In this document: positions 1 through 12,400 of the stretch, in pieces
Layout: each line of letters begins with the position of its first letter
Numbering within the stretch: position 1 is the first letter of the stretch
Assembly (NCBI GenBank): GCA_902728285.1
Contig: CACVBU010001357.1
Coordinates: forward strand, 52,719 to 116,718
Origin: Clytia hemisphaerica
Lineage: Eukaryota > Cnidaria > Hydrozoa > Leptothecata > Clytiidae
Direction of reading: 5' to 3'
DNA: 64,000 nucleotides
Translations under genes and position numbers: made by a program
Notes under the pieces: model-generated
Database searches by the model: none
Seen by the model: the letters and a program-made list of their open reading frames with translations, nothing else
What the model was told of the DNA's origin: nothing

Positions 1-663
1 GCCCGCCCGTGACAGTTGGGGGCACAACCGGGATTGTTCAGGAAAGCATCGAATAGTGACATTGGTTTGATTTGCATTACCATTGAGTTTTACCGTATTG
101 AAATTGAACTTGAACATTATTGACATTGATTGATGTTTGTCTTGGTTGATCGAACAACCATTATGAACCCATTAAGCTTTTCTCTGGCTCAGGAGTTTTG
201 ATAATGGTTTGAAATCATCAAAAAGTTTATGAGTTTTTTTTCGGCTGAGAAGATAACTTGAAGGAGTGTTGGAGCATAACCTAAGGGAAAAATTTCCCAA
301 AGGGAAAAAGAAGACGAAGCTAGCCAGGGAAATCCAAGGCAAGAAAGAGAACTTCGACGACGGAAAGGAAATTCGAAGGCTGAGGTACTTGGAGAAGAAG
401 CAGAAAATCTCGTTGGTGAAATTCAAGCAATATTACACATTGGAGTGAGGGAGTACAAAAAACAAGTCCTCTAACAAGTTTACACTCAGCTGTCAACGTT
501 TAGCTAACTTGTACTTGTTCCAAGTACTTACCTAGCGTTCTGTTGATTACCTACGGACTTGGGGTTACTTCTTTTAAGAAGGAGTTCCATTTAACCTTGT
601 AGGGGCTGAGAAAATGATGTATTCCTCGACGAAGATCCACCAGCATGGAAGACGTGTTCCGAA

Positions 664-1530
664 ATGAACTTTGGATCTGTTTCGATCTTCACTGTGACTA
701 TCATTTACAGTGACACCTTCGAGGAGCACCTAGAGCATATCCAGACCGTACTCAAACGATTGCGGGACGCCGGATTGAAAACGAAGCGAAAGAAGTGTCA
801 CTTTTGTGTTCCAGTCTTCAACTTCTTGGGTCATGAAGTGTCAGTGGAAGGGATCAAGCCAAAGGTCGATAACGTCAGGAAGCTTTTGGACGCCAAGAAG
901 CCAAAAAAACGGACCAAAGAAGTCCAGTCATTCCTAGGGCTGACGGACTATTATCCTCGCTTTGTTCCTGGGTACTCGGAGATCGCCAGACCTCTTTACA
1001 AGTGCATCCCAAAATTTCAGTGGGGAGAAGAGCAGACAAACGCCTGGCAAACCCTAATTGAAAAATTGATAACCCGCCCTTGTTGGGTCCCGGATTTAAC
1101 AAAAGTTCATCCTCACACAGATGCTTCTGGGTTGGCTTTTGGGTACGTGCTGTCACAGACTTCGGGTGATTATAAACCACATCCAATCAGATACGGAGGT
1201 AGGGTTTTGAGAAACGCAGAGATACGATACACGATCTCGGAGAAAGAGCTGCTGAGTTTGGTGTATGCAGTGAGGGATTGCAGTCAATATCTCGAAGGAC
1301 GTTTCTTCACCATATTTACGGATCATCAACCCCTGACTCATGCGTTGCGATTCCGCGATTCGAGTGGACGCTTGTCCAGATGGGCTGTTCTGCTACAGCA
1401 GTATTCTTTCGAGATCCGCTACAAGAGGGGAGCGAAGAACAGTTGCAGGATGCAATGTCGCGAGCTCCTATCCAATCTGTCTCTGAAGCATTCGTTGGGA
1501 GTGTTCGACTTGTGCCCACGACAGAGATAG
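664..1530 (+). pseudogene. Ty3/gypsy pol fragment (RT C-terminus and RNase H)
   Basis: The translated frame carries the end of a gypsy reverse transcriptase: the HLEHIQTVLKRL helix, KKCHF, FLGHEVS, and VQSFLGLTDYYPRFVPGYS. It is followed by an RNase H domain with TDASGLAFGYVLSQ, YTISEKELLSLVYAV and FTDHQPLTHAL. The upstream catalytic YxDD region, protease, integrase and gag are absent. Homology stops at about 1430, after which the frame runs into unrelated sequence. The first RNase H acidic residue (in TDAS) and the FTDH Asp are visible, but the polymerase is truncated and cannot be active. It is a fossil inside the element, not a host gene. Confidence 0.85.
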
Positions 1531-1608
1531 CCGCAGAACAAGAGTGTGACCGACCATAATGAAAGTACTTTTGAGAGTTTGGGGACCAAACTTCCCGTTG
1601 GCGGAGGT

Positions 1609-2262
1609 GTTGTCACGTGATGAAATGTGGAAAGCCTCTATGCACATATTGTGCATTTTCAAACGAAATACGAAAACAGACAAACGAACGGGGTCTTTCA
1701 AACTGCCTCTGATCGGGGTGGGTTCTCCCTGTTTGGGGAGATTTATTGTTTGACACCCAAGTATACTTGTAAACTGACGCTTATGAAGCGTGACGAATTA
1801 AATGAAGCAGAGTCTCCGCAGAGCCAACTGCGGAGGAGCCAACTGTTGTCACGTGATGAAATGTGGAAAGCCTCTATGCACATATTGTGCATTTTCAAAC
1901 GAAATACGAAAACAGACAAACGAACGGGGTCTTTCAAACTGCCTCTGATCGGGGTGGGTTCTCCCTGTTTGGGGAGATTTATTGTTTGACACCCAAGTAT
2001 ACTTGTAAACTGACGCTTATGAAGCGTGACGAATTAAATGAAGCAGAGTCTCCGCAGAGCCAACTGCGGAGGGTAAATGTTAAATGGTACTGACGAAATG
2101 AAGCAGAGTCTCCGCAGAGCCAACTGCGGAGGGTAAATGTTAAATGGTAACGAAATGAAGCAAGTCTCCGCTGAGCCAACAGCGGAGGTATGTTAAATGG
2201 TGGACTGAGAACAAAATGAAGCAGAGTCTCCGCTGAGCCAACCGGGGGTAAATGTTAAATGG
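1609..2262 (+). repeat. 236-bp tandem duplication plus hairpin-bearing 58-bp repeats
   Basis: A unit beginning GTTGTCACGTGATG occurs at 1609 and again at 1845 (period 236 bp), with the two copies almost identical. Each ends in CTCCGCAGAGCCAACTGCGGAG, which can fold as a short hairpin. The hairpin-bearing tail (GAAGCAGAGTCTCCGC...) is then repeated at about 2040, 2100, 2157 and 2218, with spacings of 57-61 bp. In the last copies the stem is CCGCTGAGCC..., showing compensatory-looking changes. The block lies in the inferred 3' LTR/UTR of the gypsy element. Confidence 0.8.
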
Positions 2263-2506
2263 CCGACACGGACTATGGATTTTTACAGACTTTACTACGT
2301 AGATTTTTATGGTTATTTTTTTATGAAGAATTGATGCATCAAACTTAAACCTTGCTACTACTCGTGCTTTGAATTCTATAGTACCTAACCGGTTCTCTTC
2401 CAATAATAGCTTGGGATCCTGAACTAATCCGGGGACAAATATAAATATTGCTGTTGAGGATAATTGTCGGGAGTTACTTATTGAGCCGTAGCGGCCCGCC
2501 CGCGAC

Positions 2507-3749
2507 AAGCTTCTTGAATTTCTGGGGTCTAGATATTGACAAACGAATATTATTGGAAACATTTCAGGTCAGACATCTTTTTCATTGGAATTTTTTAAAA
2601 GAATTGAATGTCAAACTGTAAAGTAAGCATTTGGTGTGTGACTTTGAATTTGCAGACTCTAAAACCCCCGATTTTTTGGGAAAATGGGCAGACATATACT
2701 CACAAAATGGTGAAAATAAAAATATGTTAAGAAAATTTTAAGGCTTAAGCATCCAAAGGCCTCATTTTGAGTGCTCTTATAAAAAAAGTGTATGTTGATG
2801 ACGTCATCTTTTATGACAAAAGTTTGTTGGAAGGTGTAAACCGCATGATTGGCCACCCTGTTCGAATTTCATTAAAAAAAAAATATTAATCCTCTAAAAT
2901 TTAGTTAATTTTTTCTTTCCAGGCGTGAAAAATTTTACTTCAAATTTGGGGTTCAAAGAAGGGTTTCGTCGCCAATCCCTTCCATGTATTTACCCATGTC
3001 TGATATACCCGTCATTTGTGCTGAAAGGGTTAATGTTGTCATGATTTCAAGCGGCATAATAAATTATAGTTTGATAGGTAATCGTCAACATTAGAATTTA
3101 GAAAGAGTGGAAAACTTAAAAGCTTAAAAATTTTAGACTGTGAGACAAAAAGATTTTGAAAACAAATGCTAAAAGAGATCAATTTTAAAAATTTGTCTAA
3201 GTCTCTTGATCTTTAAAACATAACAGCATTTTGAAAAATTTAGTTTGAACCAATCAGATTTGAGAACGTTTAGCGGCAGCCAATCAACTTTGAGTATTTG
3301 TTTTGTTTCGAATGTGTTTTAGTTGTTCGAAATTAACGGTTAAAAAACCTCCTATGCGGCATTCTAACAAACTTAGGTCGTGTTGCAGTTTTCACTTTCC
3401 GACTGCTGTCGTGTAGATATAGTGTTCTAGCAATAATCGAAATTTTGAAAGATGCGTTGTTGATTCAATACTTGGGTTTGATTATTGGCTTTCGTCCTGG
3501 AACATTTTGATTTTATTGACGCATTATTGATTATTGGTTCCATGGTTTGAAATATGGTGATAATGCGAGTTTGATTTAAGTAATAGTTTTTGGCTGCAAT
3601 ATCGGTAAAAAAAGGAGACTATATTTGGATAGATATTGAATGTAAAATTGACGTTATTTGATAATCTACACTGATCCACTAATCGACACTTTATCGAGAC
3701 TTTACGCGTAGGAGCGATGATGATTAGTGGTTGTAAAACTTGTATACAA
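2507..3749. other. Intergenic sequence upstream of the sulfatase-like gene
   Basis: I see no coding exon here. A lone TGACGTCA lies at about 2798. The ORFs on the minus strand (2659-2856, 3524-3769) have no recognisable domain and overlap the presumed promoter and first exon of the sulfatase-like gene. Confidence 0.5.
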
Positions 3750-6700
3750 ATGAGGACATTAGTTTTCACATTGATTTGTTTGATTAATTTTTGTTTGGGA
3801 GATTTTCAAGATGTGAAGAAGCCACCACACCCTCATATTATATTTGTCACGTTAAGGGATATGGTATGTAATGTTATAGGGTGATTATAAGTGCGTTATA
3901 AGATAGTATAAGGAGCCTATTACGGTATATTTAGAATACTTTCAAAGTTCATCAATTAAGGTTTTGACTGGGAGAAAGCATTCATCTTTCCTTTTAATGT
4001 ATTTGGGAACTACACGGACTGTATGTTAGCAAGGTTGAGGAATCATTCTTGATTTTCTCCACAGGAAGTTCAGTAGGCAAAGTCAGGATTTTTAGTTTAG
4101 GTAAAGTTTTTCAAAATTCCGTCTAATGATCAACTCTGAAAAAAATGATTGGGAGGGTTTTTGTAAGGTTCTCATCAATCAAAATTTCTTCATTTTTGAA
4201 TAGAAGATTTTTTTTTCAATCAAGATCATATTTTAAAGATTAAGCAATGCAAAGAGAATTTTTAAAACACAGTTAAGTGCTGCGAAAGAATTGCACGGTA
4301 GAAGGATTTCAACCATAAATGCAAATGAGTTTTGCTTCAATCAAAGACAGCGTCGAACAACGTTTAATTATGCTCACAAACGGTACGCCTCGATGACTTT
4401 GTTACCATGGCAACAATCTTTTTCTTCAAAAATCTTTAAAATGGCGCTAAATTAAATAAATCTTTATATTTCTATATTCAAATTAACAAAATTAATCTAA
4501 CCTTAAAAATTTTAAGAAAAAGATAATTTCAAAAAAATATTTCCAAAAAAATTAAACGAACTTAAATTATCCTTGAACGACGGGATTTCTTAACCCTTAG
4601 AAGCCAGAATACGTATATATACGTTTTGAAAAGGCCATTTTACCGATAGACAGTCTTTTGGTCATAACTCCTGACCACTTGAGATTCAGAGAAAAAAAAT
4701 CTGCTATTTTTTGTAGGTGAGAGAAAGGGCTTTCCAACGATACCAAAGTTGATACCTGAATCGTTTGTCCTGGTCGAGAAATTGTCTTTGAAAGAATAAT
4801 TTTCCAGAAAAAAATGATGAACTTTTTGGCCTTTTTCAGAACAGTTAGCGGCTTTGAAAGGTTAAAAAAGCTCTGTAAATCTAAAAAATTTATTCTCGAT
4901 TCTATTCCTAATAATGTCTTGTTAATATTATTCTATTCCCGCGTAGGGTTGGGACGATGTTAGTTTCCATGGCAACCCGGAGATACCAACGCCGAACATT
5001 GATCGTATAGCGAACCATGGTGTTATCTTGCAACAGTATTATACCACACCTTACTGTGAAGATTCTGTAACAGCTTTCAAAACTGGAAAATTACCCATAC
5101 ATTATAGTAAGTTAACTCTGGTAATATGTGTTTTTACGGCATTGTTGGTCAATCTAGTCTGAATTTCAGACCTCTACAAAACTGCAGGTAGCATAGAAAC
5201 ATAGAAGGGGTACAAATCCATTAGTGGACGCCAGTAGCCTACGACCAATCGGGGAATCTCTGTCCTTCTCAAAGCTGTCTGTTTAACATTTATGACGTCC
5301 ATTGACACCTTTTGTTTTCTATAAGAACAAAGTATGTAAGAATATAAGGCTTGGTGGCAAACAAATTAAGAACTTTCTATGATGGAAAATTATCTGGATA
5401 GTATAGTCGAGTAAGAGTGCAGATAAAAGATTTGAGGAAACTTTTCCACAGTAATAATCTTTAAAATGCATGCTCTCCATTTCAGGACGTCCGAAAACAG
5501 CAGAGGAATATAATTCTCGTTCGCAACCTTACGATTTATGGAATTATCTCGATATACAGAGTTACGTCATACGCGAAATTGGAAATGTAAGCCATATTTT
5601 GTCCGTTGGCTTTCTTTAAACAAAGAGAAGTTTCTTATGATCTATTTAGACTAGTAACCCCGTCGTTGTATTTCGATGCATCTTACGCTTTCATTCAAAC
5701 CCTCCCACAGCAATTTGTCCTTTTTACGAGAACTTTTATAGAACCCTCCTGTGTTCCTTTGTCTCATGAAAAGAAGACACTTACTAGTCTATGATCTTTC
5801 CTGCCTGCTAAAATAAATTCTCCTTCACGTGCTCTAATCGCTTGTGGTCATAGGTGTACTTAGTGAATTGGCTAGGTTAACACCCTAAGAGCATAGATTT
5901 AAAAAGCCCGAAGGGCTAGATGTCGTGCTTTAAGCCATCGCAGGCAAAAAAAGTGAATATCGGAATAAATACTGTTGCTATTTTTTTCGAAAACCCGCGA
6001 AACTTCTGATTGGTCAAGCGCTGAAATTTTCTTGTAATGTCACGTGACCTAGGTAGGATTTCCTACCTAACCACGGCACACTTTTCAGCGAAAGCTTTAC
6101 ATCTAGCCCTTCGGGCTTTATAAATCTATGCCTAAGAGGCACTTTTTTCTTCACCATATGGTATTGTTAAAACTTCTCGACGGACTATTCTTATTCGTAC
6201 TTTCATTGTTTTGGCTTTCTTTTTTTCAGATCGATTGCGAAGATACAAACGTGCCCTTCTACCCATGGGAGGTCATTCAGAAAGCAGAAGATGTTTTAAA
6301 ACAACATGATCAGATCTACCCACTGTATTTACAAGTCAACTTTCCACAGCTTCATGCCGATTATCCAGAACAAGTACCAGAGGAATACAGGGACCGTGCC
6401 AAAAATATTCCATTCGAAGCAAGAAAAATCTATGCTGGTAAGTTAAACAAACATTCTTAAGCTTGCATAGTTTGATGCTGGGTGTTTTAGTAAACGTAAG
6501 AATTTGAATTAAGTTGGCTATGTTTTGTGAACTTAAACTCTTCTTTTTTCAATGCTGAAATGATTGACGGGTTTTCTACACCGGAAAATGCAATTGAACA
6601 AGATTGAAGAGTTTAAAGATTTAATATAAAGCAAGAATGTGTAACGTATAATTTTTATCTTCGTTTTTTATATTCTGCTTCAATATGTTTCCTTTCTATA

Positions 6701-8453
6701 GGCATGATCATGCAATTAGACAGAGCAGTCGGTCACCTCATTCGCATTCTTTACGACACTGGCATCCTTCACAATGCTATCCTCTTCTTCACCACAATCA
6801 CTGGAGGTACCAAAGGAAATAACTTCTATACTTGGCCATCAACATACCCTTTCCGTGGTAGCAACGGAACAGTATGGGAAGGCGGTACCAGAGCGATTGG
6901 TTTTGTTTACAGCAACCGGATACAAAGACGAGGTATGAATTCTTCACTGAAGATACGAACTGACTTTCATGATATGGTGACATTTACTTTAAATCTGATA
7001 GGCATCTTTGTTTTATGTACTCTCGGGTACCTAATAGCCGGGGGGTTGGAATAAGCGGGAGGATTGGAAAAAATCTCAAAACTTAATAAGCGGGGAGGGG
7101 GGGGGCTAGAATAAAAATGTCCTGGGTGGAGGCTAATACTGTAGAATTAGGACAAAAGAGGGGAACTTTCAAAAACATTTTCCAAAAAATTAATTAGCGG
7201 CGGGGGGATGGCTATTAGCTACCCGAGAGTACATGAATTGTTAATGACTTTTTGAATCGGGATATGTTTCAACATATAGAAAACTTTGTTAATCGAAATG
7301 TAAAACTTTAGAGATGCCTTGCCTCCAAATCTACCAAAGTTGAAGAATGAATATAATTTAACTCATTCACATCTTTTAGGACGAGTTTCATACGGACTGA
7401 TGCATATCACAGATTGGCTTCCGACCATTTTCCGATTAGCGGGCGGTAACCCGGAGCATGTCGTTGAGACAGATGGTATGGATATTTGGGATTCCATCAA
7501 TTCCGATGATTACTCACCAAGGTATAAACTTTTTTTTTCGATGTCGCTTTTTTTCTTTCAAAATTCCAAATTTGCTTTTTTTTCTACACTCCGAATTCGA
7601 ACTCGAACGGAAAGTTTAATTTGTTCGAATTACAAAAAGATTCGAATTATAGAGTATGTTTTACGAGATTTTCCCTAGACGGGGACTGAAAATTAGTTCG
7701 AATTATAGAAAGATTTGAACTACAGAAGTTTGAATCAACGAGAACTCACTGTATCTTATTTTCGGGTAATAACATCGCATACTGCAATCACTCAGTTAGG
7801 AAACTCTGAACGATTTTTTAATCCCCAGTCTGACTTCTGAATATATCACATTCAAGGTCATTCATTATCATTGTTTTAATAGCTTACATTAAAAAATCAT
7901 ATCTTCTAAAATAAATCGGCTGTTAGCTTCTTGACTATTTTGATGATTCTATGTCAAGATTTTGGAATTTTATTAATGTTTTTTTTTATAAATCTTTCTT
8001 TACAGAATGGAAATTTTGTACGGAATCTATGGTAACATTTCAGCTGTCAGAGTTGGCGATTTTAAATTAATTCAAGGAGAAAGTTACGTGCCTTTTTCAC
8101 AACGACCAATGGCGAAAGGAGAAATGAAAAACTTAGTACGTCCCTATACGATTTGGGACAGTGAATTAGAATGCGCTAATTATCCGGACGCTATCGGTTG
8201 TTGGCCGGACATTGCGCCATGTTTATTTAACGTTCGTTTTGATCCATGTGAGAATAATAATGTTGCTTATTTCATGCCACAGACTGTCGAGGCTTTAGCG
8301 TATAGCCTTAAGAAATATCAAGATGGTGATATTTATCGGTCACGTAGAGATGTCAGCGAACAATTGGAAGTTGATTCCGAAAAATACCGCGAAATTTTAA
8401 AAAGGTTACGGAGGAGTGCGGAAGAGCTAAACGTTAAAGATATACGGAAATAA
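3750..8453 (+). CDS. Sulfatase-family protein lacking catalytic residues (pseudosulfatase, arylsulfatase B-like)
   Basis: Exons are 3750-3863, 4947-5106, 5486-5586, 6230-6437, 6702-6932, 7314-7521 and 8006-8453. All have GT/AG junctions and agreeing phases, giving 489 residues. The N-terminus (MRTLVFTLICLINFCLG) is a signal peptide. Family landmarks follow in order: PHIIFVTLRDMGWDDVSFHG, PTPNIDRIA, RYPIHTG-like GKLPIHY, VPEEYRDRA, WEGGTRAIGF, HITDWLPTIFRLAGG, RVGDFKLI and FDPCENNN, in arylsulfatase B order. The active site is degraded. The CxPSR formylglycine motif reads C75-E-D-S-V79; the first metal Asp is Arg36 (Asp37 kept); the DN pair is I227-T228; the Lys after RGR is Asn249; and the GKWHLG segment is missing, with only about 34 residues where the family has well over 100. 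I infer a secreted, non-hydrolytic sulfatase fold. A decaying gene is possible, but the frame is intact throughout. Confidence 0.88.
5892..6130. mobile_element. hAT-like MITE, copy 1 (in sulfatase-like intron 3)
   Basis: A 239-bp element with terminal inverted repeats CATAGATTTA(A/T)AAAGCCC... is flanked by a perfect 8-bp duplication, CCTAAGAG, at 5884-5891 and 6131-6138. The conserved TIR core AAGCCCGAAGGGCTAGA is shared with the copy at 56779-57065. An 8-bp target duplication fits hAT-type transposases. The element has no coding capacity. Confidence 0.85.
7015..7234. mobile_element. MITE-like inverted-repeat element in sulfatase-like intron 5
   Basis: The ends ATGTACTCTCGGGTACCTAA and its reverse complement (with one or two mismatches) bound a 220-bp segment with G-rich interior tracts (AATAAGCGGG repeated). 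It sits wholly inside the intron between 6933 and 7313. The host-gene frame upstream reads into it, which explains the spurious open frame there. Confidence 0.7.
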
Positions 8454-9193
8454 GATAGATGACGGGGAGACGGCAGGGTGTTTCTGACAAGGAAGGTCGC
8501 GTCACGTGTCGGCGACCTGACAGATACCTATAGGAGCAAAGCTTCGACGATATTTTTGGAAAGATTTATCGATAAATGGGAAATTCATTTGCCTGGTGGG
8601 AAATTGATTGAGAGGAAACAGTCCTTGCCATGAAAATGAATTTATTAAAACAAGTCCAGTTCAACAACGGAAATGGACGTGGGATTTCAAACCATATTTC
8701 ATGGAAATTGAAATGGCTCAACTTGTAATATAAACAGAGATACAATTATTCCAAAGCGTCTACTTCGGCGATGCGTGATAGTAAATTGAATACATGTTTC
8801 AATCCACAAAATTATTCACTGTTGGAGGCAGCATATGAGAAAATAGACATTGGAGAAACAGTAAATATTTAATAATTACTGCAATGTCAACTCGCATTCT
8901 CTGGTAGGCGTGAGTCTTCATTTACCAACACGAAAACAAAGTTTTTCAGTGTGCAGAACTTGAAAACTGTTTTTTTTTTAATTTTCTTTTTTAAGTCAAA
9001 ATATAATCACATTACTCAAATTAAAACGCAAATTCTTTTGTTTTCTTTTTCTTGTGAGTTTGGTATGAACTTCAGCAAATTAGGAAAGCATATTATGATA
9101 GAAAAAATTTATGGAAGTTTTGGTTTTCGGTTTACAGACTTTTTCCTGAAGATGAGGCTAAGGAAGTGTTTTTAAAAGATTTAATTCTTAAAG
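8454..9193. other. 3' flank of the sulfatase-like gene and intergenic DNA
   Basis: No further exon is recognisable. The small open frame at 8951-9175 is low-complexity and has no family features. An AATAAA lies at about 9208, next to the promoter palindromes of gene A, and may serve as a polyadenylation signal. Confidence 0.4.
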
Positions 9194-9228
9194 TGACGTC
9201 AAATTGAAATAAAAATTATTTGACGTCA
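9194..9228 (+). promoter_or_regulatory. Paired TGACGTCA (CRE/ATF-type) palindromes upstream of gene A
   Basis: TGACGTCA occurs at 9194-9201 and 9221-9228, start to start 27 bp. The whole stretch is a near-palindrome, AAGTGACGTCAAAT...ATTTGACGTCACTT. The sites lie 176-210 bp upstream of the gene A start codon. TGACGTCA is the established consensus for CREB/ATF-type bZIP factors. The same arrangement is found upstream of the paralogous gene B (49646-49682). Confidence 0.65.
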
Positions 9229-9403
9229 CTTATTTTTCGGCCGATATAAGAAACCCATGCAGCAACTTTGAAAAGTAAAACAAAATGAAATGTTCGACGA
9301 AATGGCAGCATGTCAAATTATCGGATCCAGTTTTTTTATTGTAATTTAAAGTTTATTATTGGCGACTTAACAAATTATTTTTGCATTTCCACGACCAGCC
9401 AAG

Positions 9404-12400
9404 ATGGAGAAGACAACTTTGCAACATTTATTGTCCTCTCAACAGAGTCTAGCGAAGAAGCTTAATAAACTCAGAGATCAATCGAGATCTCGACGTCAGG
9501 TAAACATATCTCATTTCTTTTGCACCCTTTCTAACATTGAGAAGCCTTGATACTTACTTACTTTTGATACTTTTGATGGGTTCTTTGAGTCTCTCAATCA
9601 TTCCATTTGGAAATCCGATGATTCACCATTTCTCTCACACTGTTTGAATCCGCTCTCCTGTAGGGATAATAATTCGGGAGCAGTGGTTCGTCCGGCAGTG
9701 TGGAAAGAAAAAGGTCAAGTTGTCTTTTGAATTTAATTTTTGTGCAGTTTGTGATATTACGAATGTAGAATGGGAGAGAATTGAAAAGCTTAGGTCCTTC
9801 TTCAGATAGTGAGCCTCTCCAAATGTTTTTGTGTTTAGAATTTACTTCTTTAAGGTGGCATTTTCGTCCGAGTCTCTGGTTTTCGTAGCAGGTGATACCC
9901 CCTTTGTTCTCAGAGTGGTTGAAATTTGGAGAATATCTCTCTAAGATATACCAAGTATAGTTATAGATGATTTGATATCTTTCTCTACGTCTTTCCAGAC
10001 TGTATAGTTTTAGAGTTTTAAGTTTTTCCCAATAGTTCAGTCATACCCACATCTAAAGTGATCCCAAGGTCTTTGACTGTAGTCTTGGTCTCTATCACCT
10101 TTTGGGTATCAGAGAAGTATTTGGAGAGTTCTTTAAGTTCTTCATTTCTACCATAATTGAGATGTTCAAATTTAAGTCCATTCAATTTCATGTTATTCAA
10201 TCCAGTCCACTCATAGACTGCGTTCATGTCATCTTGGAGCTGAATGATATCAGCATGGTTTTTGATTTCTTTCATTAGACGTGTATCATCAGCAAATGAT
10301 GATAAGAAAGAGTGTAATATCTTTTTGTCAATGTCTTGTATCATTATCAGAAACAGTAGTGGTCCAAGCACAGATCCTTGGGGAACACCAGAGATGACTT
10401 CTGACCTTTCTGATAGTGTGTAGTCAACAGAGACTTGTTGCGTTCTATCTGTTAGAAAGGATTTGATCCAAGCAAGCAGTTTGCCTTTGATGCCATTGGT
10501 TTTAATTTTGTTCAGAAGAATGGTATGGTCGACTCTGTCGAAAGCCTTGCTAAAGTCAAGGTAGATCACGTCCACATTATTGCCGTTTTCTATATGGTGG
10601 ATAAGTCGTTCTGTGTGAGCTTCTGACAATTTTTTCGAAAATTTTTGAGACATTCGAAGTTAAAGCGACTGGTCTATAGTTTTCTGGTAAACCTTGATTG
10701 CCTTTTTTGAAGATTGGTGTGATGTAGCTTGATTTCAGTAGATGGGGAGTTTGACTTTTGTCTATTGCCTGTAAACAATGCCAAGAACAATATTGAATTG
10801 TTTAGAGTAGAGTAAAAGGGCTTCGTTGACTCCATTTGAGAATTCCAGTAGTGGAGTGAAAAAAGGGGCAACATCTTCACGAATGTATAATGCAACACCG
10901 CCACTGTATCTACCATGTTTGGCTTTTGGTCGATTTCGATCCTTTCAAAAAATTCTATAACCTTGTATCTCAAGCTCAGCTTTATTGTTTCGACAACCAA
11001 GTTTCAGTTATACCTAAAAATATTTGATTGTCAGTGTGTAGAATGTCACGTAGGTATGGAACTGATGACGGTTTTGTTTGTGGGCACAAGCCTTGGATAT
11101 TAAGAAATGAATATTTTGTTATTGGTGTAACGTTGGATATTGATGGTTCGGTAGATGGTTTGTTCGGTTGAAATTCAGGTTTTTGGATTGCATCAATGGT
11201 TGTGGAAGGATTGGAGGATGGAATCTTAGTTGATTGTTCTGATGATTTGGAAGTTGAGGTGGCTGTTTCATTTCGTCTCGTATCAGTGACAGCATTTCTG
11301 TTCTGAAATTGTCCAATAGTTTCTGAAAATCCAGCTGTTGAGGGTGTTCGGTGAGCTGATCTTTCTTTGTGTAGGGGGCTTGCGCTTGGTGCCTTTTACA
11401 TGAACAAAATTACAGTTGTCATTAAAGCACTGACTTATTTTGATTGATGATGAACACATTCTTGGATGGAAATGAGGGCATTTTGTTCCTGCGTTGCATC
11501 CTTTAGGGCTTTTGTTGCCATGTCTCATCAGCTTCGGACAAGCTTTTGGATGTTTGTACTTGCAGCCGTTTCCTTAATACCTGTTTGCATTTTCCCTTTT
11601 TATAGAAAATGCAAATAAGTTCCTCGTTTTCGTTATTTTGAGAAAGGTTTTCTTTTGGAGAAAAGTCACTGCTTTTTGAAAAATTGTTATTTTGTGAATT
11701 TGTTTCTGTGATATTTTCTGAGGTAAGCATGATACTGTTTTGGATTTCTCTTTGAAATTTATTTCGCATAAACTCAGTTCTTCCTAGGTAGATATCGCTG
11801 TCCTGTCTGTTGGTGACAACAATATTTGGTGATAATGGTATATGCGGAAGAGTTCTTCTTGGTGATGGAATACTAACATTTTGGTTACTTTAATCGTAGA
11901 AATTTTAGCGAGACTAATTTTAGCGTATATTAGCGAGTCAGGAAAATCTTGATTTTTTTGGGATTTATTTTAGCGAATCACGATTTCAAAAAATTTCGCG
12001 TGGATAAATTTTAGCGAATACTCGTATTACATTATTGACTGAATTCGTTTTCTAGCATTTCTTTGCACTTAAACCCTTCCTATTGATAAAAATGTATTAA
12101 GGCACTATAACCAGAAATTTGGCGTGGATAAATTTTAGCGATCTGTCGTTTTGGCGTGTTTTAGCGAGATTTATTTTAGCGAAAATAGGGAAAACTCGCT
12201 AAAACGCTAAAATTAGTCTCGCTAAAATTTCTACGATTAAAGTAATATATTTAATTGTATTAGGAGATCGTTCATGTAATATGTTTCTTTTTGGTGATGG
12301 AAGACTGGTGCGTTCAAGAATAGATTTTGTTTTAATTGCAGTAGATTCTTCTTGGAACTTGGTTGGTGGTGAAGTTTCGTGATTATCACTGGTTTGAGGT

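Larger units (their letters stand above)
1..2506 (+). mobile_element. Internally deleted Ty3/gypsy LTR retrotransposon
   Basis: The window opens with an LTR-like terminus (GCCCGCCCGTGACA) followed by TTGGGGGCACAACCGGGA, which resembles a tRNA primer-binding site. A near-identical terminus, GCCCGCCCGCGACA, recurs at 2493-2506. Between them lie a truncated reverse transcriptase/RNase H coding region (about 664-1450) and a tandem-repeat zone. I infer a 5' LTR end just inside the window, an internal region lacking gag, protease, integrase and the N-terminal RT, and a 3' LTR beginning at TGTCACGTG near 1611 or 1847 and ending at 2506. The TG...CA ends fit an LTR. The outer part of the 5' LTR is off the window, so LTR identity cannot be measured. 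Confidence 0.7.

Noticed and set aside
5107-6229. A missed exon encoding GKWHLG in the sulfatase-like gene
   Set aside because: Both introns were scanned for that motif and for a phase-compatible exon; none was seen, and exons 2-3-4 join in phase without it. The frame at 5606-5794 has no sulfatase features.
6128-6460. Open frame beginning in the MITE before sulfatase-like exon 4
   Set aside because: Only 6230-6437 is exon; the N-terminal part of the frame is intron and MITE.
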